Positions 7,504 through 16,450 are shown, counted from the stretch's first letter. The stretch is DNA of 64,000 nucleotides from an uncultured Eubacteriales bacterium (GCA_910579575.1 CAJTUM010000008.1:1-64000); one strand, 5' to 3'. The notes: generated by a model not told the origin, from the sequence alone. Numbers and translations: made by a program.

Positions 7504-8228
7504 GGGGTTTTTACTTGAATTTTGTCCAGCGTCTGGCCCACGTCGCCCTGGATGAACAGATCGGCCCGGCCTTCTCGGCCGGTTTTGGCTCGGTTGATGA
7601 GAATCAGCCTGCCCCGCAGAAAATCCAGCAAGCTGGCGGCGGGATAAACCGTCAGCGAAGTGCCTGCCACAATCAGCAGCTCCGCTCGGCGGATGTGCGC
7701 CACAGAGCGCTCTAAAATCTGTTGGTCCAGCGCCTCTTCGTAGAGCACGACGTCGGGTTTGACCAGGCCGCCGCAATCGCAGCGAAATTCCCCTTGGCTT
7801 TGCAAAACGTCTTCCATAGAAAAACGCTTGCCGCATTTCATGCAGTAGTTTCGGCGGACGCTGCCGTGCAGCTCCAGCACCTCCCGGCTGCCTGCGGCCT
7901 GATGCAGGCCGTCGATATTTTGGGTGATTACCGCTTGCAGCCGCCCCGCCGCCTCCAGCTCCGCCAGCTTTCGGTGAGCCGGATTGGGCTCAGCCTGGGG
8001 CCAGAGCATTTTATCCCGGTAAAACCGATAAAATTCCGCCGGGTTTTGCATAAAAAAGCTGTGGCTGATGATGGTTTCCGGCGGGTATTGGTAATGCAAA
8101 TGGTAGAGGCCGTCCGGGCTGCGGAAATCGGGGATGCCGCTTTCGGTGGAAACGCCGGCGCCGCCGAAAAACACGGTATAACGGCTTTGATCGATCATTT
8201 GCCGCAAGGTTTGAATTTGATTGTCCAT
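7500..8228 (-). CDS. cobB: Sir2-family NAD-dependent protein deacylase
   Basis: 242 residues from the MDNQIQTL start, which follows GGAGCG. Sirtuins remove acyl groups from lysines at the cost of NAD. Visible are GAGVSTESGIPDFRS (NAD-binding), TQNIDGLHQAAG, the catalytic histidine in ELHGSV, and the zinc cysteines CMKCGKRF and CDCGG. Normal bacterial class length. It starts two bases from the stop of the NUDIX gene upstream, so the two are probably one transcript. Symbol cobB is by family. Confidence 0.92.
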   Translation of the reverse strand: MDNQIQTLRQMIDQSRYTVFFGGAGVSTESGIPDFRSPDGLYHLHYQYPPETIISHSFFMQNPAEFYRFYRDKMLWPQAEPNPAHRKLAELEAAGRLQAVITQNIDGLHQAAGSREVLELHGSVRRNYCMKCGKRFSMEDVLQSQGEFRCDCGGLVKPDVVLYEEALDQQILERSVAHIRRAELLIVAGTSLTVYPAASLLDFLRGRLILINRAKTGREGRADLFIQGDVGQTLDKIQVKTP

Positions 8229-8229
8229 A

Positions 8230-8646
8230 TCAGACGCTCCTTTGGAGGCTCTGTGATTCTTCCGAATCCTGGCGGGCCAGCTCCCGCACCAACCGCCGGT
8301 CCGCCGGGCAAAATTCATAGTCTGCCAGCTGGGAGGGCGGTCGCCAGGCCATGGCTTGGTGGACCCGGAGGCAAGGATCGCCGGACAAAAGCTCCGCCTC
8401 AAAAAAAGAAAAGACGATTTCTTTTTCCGGGTATCGATAGGAGCTTTGCTCCCGCAATCCGTTCAGGCGGATTTCCACCCCCAGCTCTTCCCGACATTCC
8501 CGGATAACGCAGCGCTCCGGCGTTTCGTCAGGCTCCAGCTTGCCGCCTGGAAACTCCCACAACCCGCCGCAGCCGCCTCCCGGTCGGCGCTGGCAGATCA
8601 ATATTTCACCGTTCCGGCGGATAATGGCCGCCGCTACATGAAGCAT
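8230..8646 (-). CDS. NUDIX hydrolase, MutT-like (8-oxo-dGTP diphosphatase type)
   Basis: 138 residues carrying a full Nudix box: GGKLEPDETPERCVIRECREELG (GX5EX7REUXEEXGU). The WEFPGGK context and the length match MutT-type enzymes that clear oxidised nucleotides, but NUDIX substrates are hard to tell from sequence. The ATG sits behind AGGAGG. It is followed directly by sir2 on the same strand. Confidence 0.88.
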   Translation of the reverse strand: MLHVAAAIIRRNGEILICQRRPGGGCGGLWEFPGGKLEPDETPERCVIRECREELGVEIRLNGLREQSSYRYPEKEIVFSFFEAELLSGDPCLRVHQAMAWRPPSQLADYEFCPADRRLVRELARQDSEESQSLQRSV

Positions 8647-8775
8647 ATCAAAATCCTCCTATCCAGTCGCGTTGGCGCGACGGCCATAAGCCATGTCGGC
8701 GCAGCGGACGCTTTTTCGCTCTGTGCCCACAGACGGGGCCCGGCGCGACGGGATGTTTTCTCGGCCGAAAAAGGT

Positions 8776-8801
8776 ATAAGGGGCCGCCGCCCCTTATCAT
8801 C
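8776..8801 (-). terminator. Terminator of thrS
   Basis: On the minus strand ATAAGGGGC and GCCCCTTAT form a perfect stem followed by ACCTTTTT. A pyrimidine-rich tail on the other side means it might act both ways. The rest of 8647-8935 shows no gene. Confidence 0.6.
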
Positions 8802-8935
8802 CCTTTTTTGCCTCCGTTTTGGCTGAGGGCTTTTCCGGCAAGCAGCGCTCGTCATGGGCTGGCGGTTCCGCATTGCCCAAGGCCGATTTATGCGAGTAAT
8901 CTCGCGTTTTGCCTATCGGGGTCTCGCGACTGCGA

Positions 8936-10882
8936 TTAGCCTCGCGTTTTGCCTGTCGCGGCGTCGTGACCGGCTTCGCGGCTGGAGACCTCTTGCGTGA
9001 GGCGGGCGATGAAATCGTCCAGAGCCATGACTTCGGTTTCTCCGGTTTTGCGGCTGCGGACGGCTACTTGGCCGGCCTCTTTCTCTTTATCGCCCAGCAC
9101 CAGCATATAAGGAACCTTTTCCAGCTGGGCTTCCCGGATTTTATAACCGATTTTTTCGCTGCGGCTGTCCAGCTCGCAGCGGAAGCCCAGAGAATCCAAT
9201 TTTTGCATAACCTGGGCGGCATAGTCGTGGGTCCGGTCCGTAATGGGCAGAATCTTGACCTGCACAGGGCTGAGCCACGCCGGGAAAGCGCCGGCATAGT
9301 GCTCAGTGATCACGCCGATAAACCGCTCGATGGAGCCCAGCAGAGCCCGATGGATCATGACAGGGCGGTGCTTCTGGCCGTCTTCGCCCACATATTCCAG
9401 GTCAAACCGTTCGGGCATTTGGAAATCCAGCTGAATCGTGCCGCACTGCCAAGTGCGGCCCAGGGAATCCGCCAGATGGAAATCCAGCTTGGGGCCGTAG
9501 AAGGCGCCGTCGCCTGCGTTGACGGTGAAGGGCTTTTCCATCTCTTCGATGGCCGCCTGTAGAGTGTCTTCTGCAAATTTCCAGTCCGCTTCCTCGCCCA
9601 TGTGGTCTTCGGGCATGGTGGAAAGCTCAATCTGGTACGTCAGACCAAAGGTGGAGTACATTTCGTCAAACAGACGAACCACGTTTTTGATCTCTTCCTT
9701 CATCTGGTCCCGGGTCATAAAGATATGGGCGTCGTCCTGGATGAAGCAGCGGACGCGGAACAGGCCGTGGAGCGCGCCGGAAAGCTCGTGGCGGTGAACC
9801 AGGCCCAACTCGGCCATGCGCAGAGGCAGATCTCGATAAGAATGGGGCTCCGCCTTATACACCAGCATACCGCCAGGGCAGTTCATGGGTTTCACCGCAT
9901 AATCCGCGTCGTCGATGACGGTGGTATACATATTGTTTTTATAGTGATCCCAGTGGCCGGAGCGATGCCACAGAGCTTGATTCAGGATGATCGGGGTGGA
10001 AATTTCCACATAGCCATAGCGCTTATGGCATTCCCGCCAGTAATCCAGCAGGGTGTTTTTCAGCGTCATGCCCTTGGGCAGGAAGAAGGGGAAACCGGGG
10101 CCCTCCTCGGTCATCATAAAGAGGCCCAGCTCTCGGCCCAGCTTCCGGTGGTCCCGGCGCTTGGCTTCCTCCAGCATGGCCAGATAATCGTCCAGCTGCT
10201 CCTTTTTGGGGAAGACCACGCCATAGATTCGTTGCAGGGTGGCGCGGCTGGAATCGCCCCGCCAGTAAGCGGCGTTGCAGGCGGTGAGCTTCAGGGCGTT
10301 TCCCTTGATGCGGCCGGTGTGCTCCACATGAGGGCCGGCGCACAGGTCCACAAACTCGCCTTGGCGATAAAAGCTGATCACGGCGTCCTCTGGCAGATCC
10401 TGAATCAGCTCCACCTTGTAAGGCTCGCCCTTTTCCTCCATATAGCGGATCGCCTCTTCCCGGGGCAGCTCAAAGCGCTCCAGAGGCAGTTTTTCCTTAC
10501 AGATTTTGCGCATTTCCTCTTCGATTTTTTCCATAATTTCCGGAGTGAAGGGGAAGGGGGAATCCAAGTCGTAATAGAAGCCGTTTTCAATGGCCGGGCC
10601 AATGGCCAGCTTGACCTCTGGAAACAGCCGCTTGACAGCCTGAGCCAGCACATGGGCGGCGGTATGGCGCAAAGTCCAGCGGCCCATTTCGTCCTCGAAG
10701 GTCAGCAGGTTCAGGGAGCAATCCTGATGGATGGGGGTCATGGCGTCGTGGGTTTCGCCGTCGATCTGGCAGGCCAGCACGTTGCGGGCCAGGCCCTCGG
10801 AAATCTTTTTAGCGGCGTCCAGGGCTGTGGCGCCTTGCTCCAGCTCCATGACGGAGCCGTCTTTCAGCGTGATTTTTACCAT
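8936..10882 (-). CDS. thrS: Threonyl-tRNA synthetase
   Basis: 648 residues, the usual length. In order: TGS domain (MVKITLKDGSVMEL...), editing domain with HTAAHVLAQAVKRLF and the downstream CAGPH element, the class II catalytic core (motif 2 around RHELSGALHGLFRVR, zinc-site residues including MNCPGGM), and the C-terminal anticodon-binding domain. It charges tRNA-Thr in the cytoplasm. The ATG follows GAGGTG. Expression is under a T-box leader. Confidence 0.97.
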   Translation of the reverse strand: MVKITLKDGSVMELEQGATALDAAKKISEGLARNVLACQIDGETHDAMTPIHQDCSLNLLTFEDEMGRWTLRHTAAHVLAQAVKRLFPEVKLAIGPAIENGFYYDLDSPFPFTPEIMEKIEEEMRKICKEKLPLERFELPREEAIRYMEEKGEPYKVELIQDLPEDAVISFYRQGEFVDLCAGPHVEHTGRIKGNALKLTACNAAYWRGDSSRATLQRIYGVVFPKKEQLDDYLAMLEEAKRRDHRKLGRELGLFMMTEEGPGFPFFLPKGMTLKNTLLDYWRECHKRYGYVEISTPIILNQALWHRSGHWDHYKNNMYTTVIDDADYAVKPMNCPGGMLVYKAEPHSYRDLPLRMAELGLVHRHELSGALHGLFRVRCFIQDDAHIFMTRDQMKEEIKNVVRLFDEMYSTFGLTYQIELSTMPEDHMGEEADWKFAEDTLQAAIEEMEKPFTVNAGDGAFYGPKLDFHLADSLGRTWQCGTIQLDFQMPERFDLEYVGEDGQKHRPVMIHRALLGSIERFIGVITEHYAGAFPAWLSPVQVKILPITDRTHDYAAQVMQKLDSLGFRCELDSRSEKIGYKIREAQLEKVPYMLVLGDKEKEAGQVAVRSRKTGETEVMALDDFIARLTQEVSSREAGHDAATGKTRG

Positions 10883-10922
10883 CGTTTACACCTCGTGTTT
10901 TTGAGAAAATCGTTGAAACATA

Positions 10923-11183
10923 CAAAAAACCGCCTCTGAACAAATCAGAGACGGCAAAACCGCGGTTCCACTCTGCTTGCGGGCGCAAAACGCCCGCCGC
11001 TTAAGGCCCTTTAACGGGGGCAACCGCCGCCGCCTACAGGCTGGACGCCTTTCGACAGAGGCTCTCGCAGGCGGTACGGGTTCCGCTGGCGCACAAGAGG
11101 GCTTGCAGCCTATGGCCCCCTCTCTCTGCCTGCGCGTTTGCGCGGCCCGCTCCTGGTCGCAGAGTTTTTTTGATATCAATTTT
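10923..11183 (-). promoter_or_regulatory. T-box riboswitch of thrS
   Basis: Minus-strand reading: distal Stem I arm with AGAGAGAGGG...CTGCAAGCCC, a specifier region GCGGAACCCG containing ACC (Thr), the T-box AGAGTGGAACCGCGG (plus 10959-10974), and a terminator CCGTCTCTGA/TCAGAGGCGG with TTTTTT (plus 10923-10953). Uncharged tRNA-Thr should allow read-through into thrS. Confidence 0.92.
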
Positions 11184-11212
11184 ATTATGGCGCCATCTCC
11201 GATTCCTGTCAA
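11184..11212 (-). promoter_or_regulatory. Promoter of thrS
   Basis: On the minus strand TTGACA (plus 11207-11212) and CATAAT (plus 11184-11189) are separated by exactly 17 bases, directly upstream of the T-box leader. Confidence 0.75.
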
Positions 11213-11301
11213 GCAAAAGTTTTTCCCAGAGGCCGGGGCCCGGGACTACCGTTTAATACAAGAAGCTTCATACAGGTTTTCCTGATCGTTTTAATGGATT
11301 C

Positions 11302-11336
11302 AAATGGGCGAAATAATTTTTATCGCGCCCATTTTT
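11302..11336. terminator. Bidirectional terminator between the hydrolase gene and thrS
   Basis: AAATGGGCG pairs with CGCGCCCATTT (one bulge), with T-rich tails on both strands. It would end the minus-strand hydrolase transcript about 100 bases behind its stop. Confidence 0.5.
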
Positions 11337-11437
11337 AGAACGAATTTACTGTATAAAATGAAAAACTGCGCTCAAGTAACCCTATTATTCGAAAGACGAG
11401 ACTGCAATTTGACTGCTCTTGCGGTTCGTCTATGTTT

Positions 11438-12412
11438 TTATTTCAGATTCTTTTGGAAGAAGTCGACCAGCTTGTCGAAGGGGATGACGTCGGTTTGGTC
11501 ATAGAGGTCTGTGTGGACAGCGTCGGGGATAATCAGCAGCTCTTTGTTGTCTCCAGTCAGTTTGGCGAAGGCGTCCTTGCTGAAGTAGCAGGAGTGGGCT
11601 TTTTCCCCATGAATCACCAGAACGGCGCTGCGAATCTCGTCCGTATAGGCCAGGATGGGTTGGTTGAGGAAGGACATACAGCCGGTTATGTTCCAACCGC
11701 CGTTGGAATTGAGGGACCGGGGATGATAGCCGCGGGGAGTCTTGTAATAATCGTAGTAGTCCTTAACGAAGGAGGGGGCGTCCTCTGGCAGAGGATCTGC
11801 CACGCCGCCGCCCAGAGCGTATTCGCCGTTCTTGTAGTCGGTAATGCGCTGGGCGTTCAGGGTCTTGCGCTTGGCATAACGAGCCTCCTCGCTGGCCTCG
11901 GCGTCGAAGTAGCCATTGGCGTTGACGCGGGACATATCATACATGGTAGAGGCTATGGCGACCTTGATTCGGGTGTCCAGCGCCGCCGCGTTCAAGGCCA
12001 GACCGCCCCAGCCGCAAATGCCGATCACGCCGATTTTCTCGGGGTCCACATCATCCCGAAGGGACAGAAAGTCCACTGCCGCCTGGAAGTCCTCGGTGTT
12101 GATGTCCGGGGAAGCCATATAGCGAGGAGCGCCGCCGCTCTCGCCGGTGAAGGAGGGGTCGAAAGCAATCGTGAGGAAGCCCCGTTCCGCCATGGTCTGG
12201 GCATACAGACCAGAAGCCTGTTCCTTCACCGCGCCAAAGGGTCCACAGATGGCGATGGCGGGCAGTTTTCCGAATGCGCCCTTGGGGACGTACAAGTCAG
12301 CGGCCAAAGTAATGCCATAGCGGTTGTGAAAGGTCGCCTTGCTGTGGTCCACGTTCTCGCTTTGGGGGAATGTTTTGTCCCATTCTTGTGTCAAAGTCAG
12401 TGTTACTTCCAT
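11438..12412 (-). CDS. Alpha/beta hydrolase (dienelactone-hydrolase-like)
   Basis: 324 residues from the MEVTLT start, which has AGGAGG at ideal spacing; a start nine codons earlier lacks that site. The nucleophile elbow reads GICGWGG, with Cys where most esterases have Ser, as in dienelactone hydrolases. An acid/His pair is plausible at the end (IPDAVHTDLYD). Substrate unknown. It lies behind a 77-residue helical protein and diverges from a LysR gene, so it is probably controlled by that regulator. Confidence 0.85.
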   Translation of the reverse strand: MEVTLTLTQEWDKTFPQSENVDHSKATFHNRYGITLAADLYVPKGAFGKLPAIAICGPFGAVKEQASGLYAQTMAERGFLTIAFDPSFTGESGGAPRYMASPDINTEDFQAAVDFLSLRDDVDPEKIGVIGICGWGGLALNAAALDTRIKVAIASTMYDMSRVNANGYFDAEASEEARYAKRKTLNAQRITDYKNGEYALGGGVADPLPEDAPSFVKDYYDYYKTPRGYHPRSLNSNGGWNITGCMSFLNQPILAYTDEIRSAVLVIHGEKAHSCYFSKDAFAKLTGDNKELLIIPDAVHTDLYDQTDVIPFDKLVDFFQKNLK

Positions 12413-12435
12413 GTGGAATTCCTCCTTGTGATGGT

Positions 12436-12669
12436 TCAATCGTTTTGCTTTTCAAGAGTATCAATCAGGTAGTCCAAGCAGTCGATTCGCTTCTCGTTTT
12501 GGTGAACGGCGTCCAGCAGCGTCTGTCTATGGCAAGAAAGAACCTGCATCAATTTGGCAATCTCTTTTTGCTGTATCAAAGCCGTGCACTGCCTGATAAG
12601 CTCCAAACCGCACCCGGCGTCGACCAGGTTTTGGCGGAGAATACTTTGAGTATCTGACGCCTCCGGCAT
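12436..12669 (-). CDS. Small helical protein, 77 aa, possible regulator fragment or partner
   Basis: 77 residues from MPEASDTQSI, behind GGGAGG. It is predicted almost entirely helical (coiled-coil-like heptads around LIRQCTALIQQKEIAKLMQVL) and ends in LDYLIDTLEKQND, resembling the effector/dimerisation helices of MerR-type regulators but with no helix-turn-helix. It is first in the minus-strand pair with the hydrolase. Function unknown. Confidence 0.6.
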   Translation of the reverse strand: MPEASDTQSILRQNLVDAGCGLELIRQCTALIQQKEIAKLMQVLSCHRQTLLDAVHQNEKRIDCLDYLIDTLEKQND

Positions 12670-12691
12670 ATCCGCACCTCCCTGCGCCCTT

Positions 12692-12720
12692 ATGATACGG
12701 CAAGAAACGTGAAATAGCAA
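12692..12720 (-). promoter_or_regulatory. Promoter of the 77-aa protein/hydrolase pair
   Basis: On the minus strand TTGCTA (plus 12715-12720) and TATCAT (plus 12692-12697) are 17 bases apart, 23 bases before the start codon. Confidence 0.6.
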
Positions 12721-12737
12721 ATATTTGATTTCTATAC

Positions 12738-12764
12738 CATGTTATTCTTGCACAGAATAACATG
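12738..12764. promoter_or_regulatory. Perfect palindromic operator in the LysR/hydrolase divergent region
   Basis: CATGTTATTCT and AGAATAACATG are perfect 11-base inverted arms around TGCAC. The centre contains the TTGCAC -35 box of the lysR promoter, so a bound protein would compete with RNA polymerase there. The natural candidate is the LysR protein acting on itself and on the divergent genes. Confidence 0.7.
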
Positions 12765-12776
12765 ATTTGATATAGT
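12748..12776 (+). promoter_or_regulatory. Promoter of the lysR gene
   Basis: TTGCAC at 12748-12753 and TATAGT at 12771-12776 with a 17-base spacer; the -35 sits inside the palindrome, which suggests autoregulation. Confidence 0.6.
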
Positions 12777-12794
12777 ATGCTTGGAGGCGTTCCT

Positions 12795-13679
12795 ATGGGA
12801 ATTCGAGTTTTGAGTTATTTTTTGGAAGTAGCCCGCGAGGAAAGTATCACGCGCGCGGCAAAACGGCTTCATATTTCCCAGCCTACTCTCTCCAAGCAGC
12901 TAAAAGACTTGGAGTCCGAGTTAGGAAAAAAACTCTTTGTCCGCAGCAGCTTCAGCGTTCATTTGACGGACGAAGGGATGCTGCTGCGCAAACGGGCGGA
13001 AGACATTTTGGATATGGTAGACAAAACGGCCGAGGAATTCAAAGCATTGGGACAGGTCGCCGGCGGGAACATTCACATTGGATGTGCGGAATCAGAGGGT
13101 ATTAAGCATTTGGCTCGGCGAATCAAGGCGGTGCAAAAGCAGTATCCGAGGATACGAGTTCATCTGTATAGTGGGGATACAGATGATCTGTCAGAACGTT
13201 TGGATTGGGGCTTGTTAGATTTTGCCGTCATTGCACAGGCTGTGGATTTGTCAAAGTATAATTATCTGAAACTTCCAGGAACGGATACTTGGGGCGTGGT
13301 CATGCGGAAAGACGCGCCATTGGCTCAAAAGGAAACCGTTTGTGTGGATGATCTTTTGGATTCTCCTCTCATTGTTTCAAGACAGGGTATTCGAGAGGAT
13401 ATGCCCAAATTGTTTCGAGAAAGGATGGATCGACTTTGTATTGTGGCTACGATCAATCTTACTTATAATGGGAGCGTATTGGCGCGGGAAGGATTGGGCT
13501 ACGTTCTGACTTTTGATAAGTTGGCGGATACCAGCGAACAGAGTGAACTATGCTTTCGCCCACTCACACCCAAGCTGGAAACAAATCTGTTCATAATTTG
13601 GAAAAAATATCAGGTATTTACGCCTGCAGCGGAAGTATTATTGAATGAAATGAAAGAAAGTTATGCAGCTTCCCAATAA
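12795..13679 (+). CDS. LysR-family transcriptional regulator
   Basis: 294 residues starting at MGIRVLSYFLEV, behind TTGGAGG. The N-terminal winged helix-turn-helix is typical (EESITRAAKRLHISQPTLSKQLKDLE), followed by the linker helix and a periplasmic-binding-like effector domain (residues about 90-294). Lower GC than most neighbours. It is divergent from the hydrolase pair, so control of those genes is the usual LysR arrangement; the inducer is unknown. Confidence 0.92.
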   Translation: MGIRVLSYFLEVAREESITRAAKRLHISQPTLSKQLKDLESELGKKLFVRSSFSVHLTDEGMLLRKRAEDILDMVDKTAEEFKALGQVAGGNIHIGCAESEGIKHLARRIKAVQKQYPRIRVHLYSGDTDDLSERLDWGLLDFAVIAQAVDLSKYNYLKLPGTDTWGVVMRKDAPLAQKETVCVDDLLDSPLIVSRQGIREDMPKLFRERMDRLCIVATINLTYNGSVLAREGLGYVLTFDKLADTSEQSELCFRPLTPKLETNLFIIWKKYQVFTPAAEVLLNEMKESYAASQ

Positions 13680-13688
13680 ATTAGAAAA

Positions 13689-13724
13689 ATTGCCTCCGAA
13701 CCTAACAATTCGGAGGCAATCCTT
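13689..13724 (+). terminator. Terminator of the lysR gene
   Basis: ATTGCCTCCGAA and TTCGGAGGCAAT form a perfect 12-bp stem with an 8-base loop, 9 bases behind the stop; only a short T-run follows. Confidence 0.65.
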
Positions 13725-13733
13725 AATGCTTAG

Positions 13734-13981
13734 CTATTCAAATCTATCCAGCCATGCCTGAGCAGTTTCATCAATGCCCGGCAGGCAGTCTGTCCGCTTT
13801 CCGTTATCAACGAACTCCATTCACAACTCATGCCTGTGCTGCTTCAAATAAGCGCGCCGCAATGCTCTTAGGGGGATTCTGCTGGCTCTGAGTCTATTGC
13901 CAGATTAGGGATAAAATAATCTCCAACTTGAATATAGGTCAATTCTGCTATTTGTATCGTTCTTTGCTCCAGTCGCTTCAT
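13734..13981 (-). pseudogene. Decayed TnpV-like transposon protein remnant
   Basis: Read on the minus strand, the first 37 codons from ATG at 13981 give ...TYIQVGDYFIPNLAIDSE..., which resembles the start of TnpV-family transposon proteins. After a stop at 13868 a shifted frame gives RRAYLKQHRHEL, and a third shift gives GKRTDCLPGIDETAQAWLDRF, in the order expected for TnpV. At least two frameshifts make it non-functional. Family assignment is from memory of the pattern. Confidence 0.5.
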
Positions 13982-14061
13982 TTTCTCGCAAACGAGCTGT
14001 ATGCTTTGATACGCTTGCAATATGTCGCTTACAGCATACGTCGGTCACTGCGTTGAGCCTG

Positions 14062-15666
14062 TTACAAAATTTCGTCCTTCTTTTGCCAAAGAAGGAAGCC
14101 CTCTTTGATTGTGGCCAGGGTTTGGACGTCCTTCAGCTCCATGGGGGGCGTTTCCAGCGGGTCCCGGTCCAGAATCATCAGGTCGGCTAACTTGCCCGCC
14201 TCCAGCGTTCCTTTGCTCTCTTCCTCAAAATATTGGTAGGCGGCGTTGACGGTCAGGGCCTTCATGGCTTCCAAAGTGGAGATTCGCTCCCCTTCGCCGA
14301 TGACGGCGCCGGTTTTGCTCACCCGATTGACGGCGCACCACACTGTGCGCCACATCTCCGGCGGAACCACAGGGGCGTCCTGATGGAAGGTGAAGCGCAC
14401 CCCTTTTTCCAGAGCCGTGCGGGCGGGGCTGATGGCCATAGCTCGCTCGTCGCCGAAATTTTGGCGGTGAACGTCGCCCCAATAGTAAGTATGGGCCACA
14501 AAAAAGGAGGCCATCATATCCAGCTGAGCCATGCGGTCCAGCTGATCGGGGCGGACAGTCTGCGCATGAATCATCACAGGGCGGATCTGGTTTTTGCACC
14601 GGCAGCAGCCGAGGGCCTTTTCAAACGCGTCGATAAACTGCTGAGCGGCGGCGTCGCCGTTGCAGTGGGCCAGCAGCTGGTCGCCGGATTCCAGAGCCTT
14701 TTGGCAAAATTCCCGGACAGCGTCGTCGGTATAAATGGGATAGCCCTTGTAGCCCTCTTTGCCCCCTTGATAGGGTTTGGTCATCCAGGCCGTGCGGCCT
14801 TGGGGCGAACCATCCAGGAATATTTTGTATCCGCCGATCTTTAGGTTCCGCTGGTAGGAACGGTATTGGGGATATTGGTCCAGCAGATCTTCGGCGTTTT
14901 TCAGGTCGGCGTAAGCCACGGCGTCCAGCTCCAGCACGCCGTTTTTGGCGGCGGCGCAAAGAAACTCAAAATCCGCTTTGTTCACCTTGCCGTCCTGGCA
15001 GGTGGTCACGCCTTGGCGCAGGTAGATTTTTTGGGCCCGGACCAGGTTTTCCAGCCGCTGCTGCTGGGTGGGCTTGGGAATTTGACGGACGCGCTGGATC
15101 AGGGCGTTTTCCTCCAAATAGCCGGTGAGGCAGCCCGTTTCGTCCCGACCGATGTAGCCGCCGGCAGGGTCTGGCGTGGCGGCGGAAATACCCAGCTCCC
15201 GCAGCCCCCGGGTATTGGCCGCGCCCATGTGACCGGAGACATGGGTAATCAGCAACGGATGATCCGGCGCCAACTCGTCCAGCTGGCGAGCGGTGGGATG
15301 CAGGCCGCCAGGCAGGTCGTTGTGGTCATAACCGGAGCCCACCACCCAGCGGCCAGGCTCGGGTTTGTTTTCCGCAATCCAAGCCTGGATCCGGCGGCCC
15401 ATTTCCTCAATGGAATCCGCTCCGGCCAAAGAGACATAGTGCAGGGAATCGGCGACCTGGCTCAGGTGGCTGTGGCAATCGATAAAAGACGGCGCCAGAG
15501 CGCAGCCTTGCAGATCCACCCGCAGAGTCTGTTCGTCGGCCAGCTCTTCGGCCTGGGCCAGCTGGCCGCAATAAACGATTTTGCCCCGGCGAATCAGCAG
15601 CGCCTGGGCGTAAAGAGGCTCCGTCATGGTGATGATGGGGCCGCCGTAAAACAACGTATTATTCAA
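14062..15666 (-). CDS. Amidohydrolase, YtcJ-like
   Basis: 534 residues starting with TTG nine bases behind AAGGAGTG. Amidohydrolase-superfamily metal enzyme: the first metal motif FIDCHSHLSQ lies near residue 65, a second His element in MIHAQTVRP, and the conserved HQDAPVVPP and ...AGKLADLMILDRDP at the end match the YtcJ branch. Members hydrolyse amide or related C-N bonds, but substrates are mostly unknown. It follows exonuclease III by seven bases, so the two are likely co-transcribed. Confidence 0.9.
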   Translation of the reverse strand: MNNTLFYGGPIITMTEPLYAQALLIRRGKIVYCGQLAQAEELADEQTLRVDLQGCALAPSFIDCHSHLSQVADSLHYVSLAGADSIEEMGRRIQAWIAENKPEPGRWVVGSGYDHNDLPGGLHPTARQLDELAPDHPLLITHVSGHMGAANTRGLRELGISAATPDPAGGYIGRDETGCLTGYLEENALIQRVRQIPKPTQQQRLENLVRAQKIYLRQGVTTCQDGKVNKADFEFLCAAAKNGVLELDAVAYADLKNAEDLLDQYPQYRSYQRNLKIGGYKIFLDGSPQGRTAWMTKPYQGGKEGYKGYPIYTDDAVREFCQKALESGDQLLAHCNGDAAAQQFIDAFEKALGCCRCKNQIRPVMIHAQTVRPDQLDRMAQLDMMASFFVAHTYYWGDVHRQNFGDERAMAISPARTALEKGVRFTFHQDAPVVPPEMWRTVWCAVNRVSKTGAVIGEGERISTLEAMKALTVNAAYQYFEEESKGTLEAGKLADLMILDRDPLETPPMELKDVQTLATIKEGFLLWQKKDEIL

Positions 15667-15673
15667 AATCCAT

Positions 15674-16450
15674 TCACTCCTTTTCCACTGGGGCGGGAGC
15701 CTCCAGCTCCAGCGACACAGGGCAATGGTCGCTGCCCGTGATTTCGGGATAAATGCCGGCCGCCGACACCCGGTCCTTTAGGCTGTCGGAAACCAAAAAA
15801 TAATCGATGCGCCATCCGGCGTTGTTGGCTCGGGCGTTGAATCGATAGGACCACCAGCTGTAGGCCCCTTCCAGGTCGGGGTGCAGCATCCGAAACGTAT
15901 CGGAAAAGCCGCTTTCCAGCAGCAGGGTCATCTGCCGCCGTTCCTGGTCGGTAAAGCCGGCGTTTCCCCGGTTGCTCTTGGGGTTTTTCAAATCGATTTC
16001 CTGATGGGCCACGTTCATATCGCCGCAGACGGCCACAGGCTTGCGGGCGGCCAAGCCCGCCAGGTAAGCCCGAAAATCTTCCTCCCACTTGACCCGGTAA
16101 TCCAGCCGAGTCAAGCCCTGCTGGGCGTTGGGCGTGTAGACGTTGACCAAATAAAAGCCCGGATATTCGCAGGTAATGACGCGGCCTTCTTTGTCATGCT
16201 CTGCAATCCCCATACCATAATAGACGGAAACCGGGCGTTCTTTGGTGAAAACGGCCGTGCCCGAATAGCCCTTTTTTTCGGCGCTGTTCCAATATTGGAA
16301 ATACCCCGGGGTATCCACCTGGGCCTGGCCCTGCTGCATCTTCGTTTCCTGTAGGCAGAAGATATCTGCGTCAATCGTCTTGAAAAAATCCAGAAACCCT
16401 TTGCCCAAGCAGGCCCGCAAGCCGTTGACGTTCCAAGAAATCATGCGCAT
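15674..16450 (-). CDS. xth: Exodeoxyribonuclease III (AP endonuclease, ExoA/XthA type)
   Basis: 258 residues from MRMISWNVNGLRA, chosen because GGAGAG lies 8 bases upstream. It acts on abasic sites and 3' ends in base-excision repair. The EEP-fold signatures are complete: WNVNG, LQETK (metal-binding Glu), CGDMNVAH and, at the end, ITGSDHCPV (catalytic Asp-His). Normal family length. First gene of a two-gene unit with the amidohydrolase. Confidence 0.94.
   Translation of the reverse strand: MRMISWNVNGLRACLGKGFLDFFKTIDADIFCLQETKMQQGQAQVDTPGYFQYWNSAEKKGYSGTAVFTKERPVSVYYGMGIAEHDKEGRVITCEYPGFYLVNVYTPNAQQGLTRLDYRVKWEEDFRAYLAGLAARKPVAVCGDMNVAHQEIDLKNPKSNRGNAGFTDQERRQMTLLLESGFSDTFRMLHPDLEGAYSWWSYRFNARANNAGWRIDYFLVSDSLKDRVSAAGIYPEITGSDHCPVSLELEAPAPVEKE

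Noticed and set aside
13982..14061. Intact insertion sequence next to the TnpV-like relic
   Set aside because: No transposase gene, terminal inverted repeat or target duplication is visible around it.
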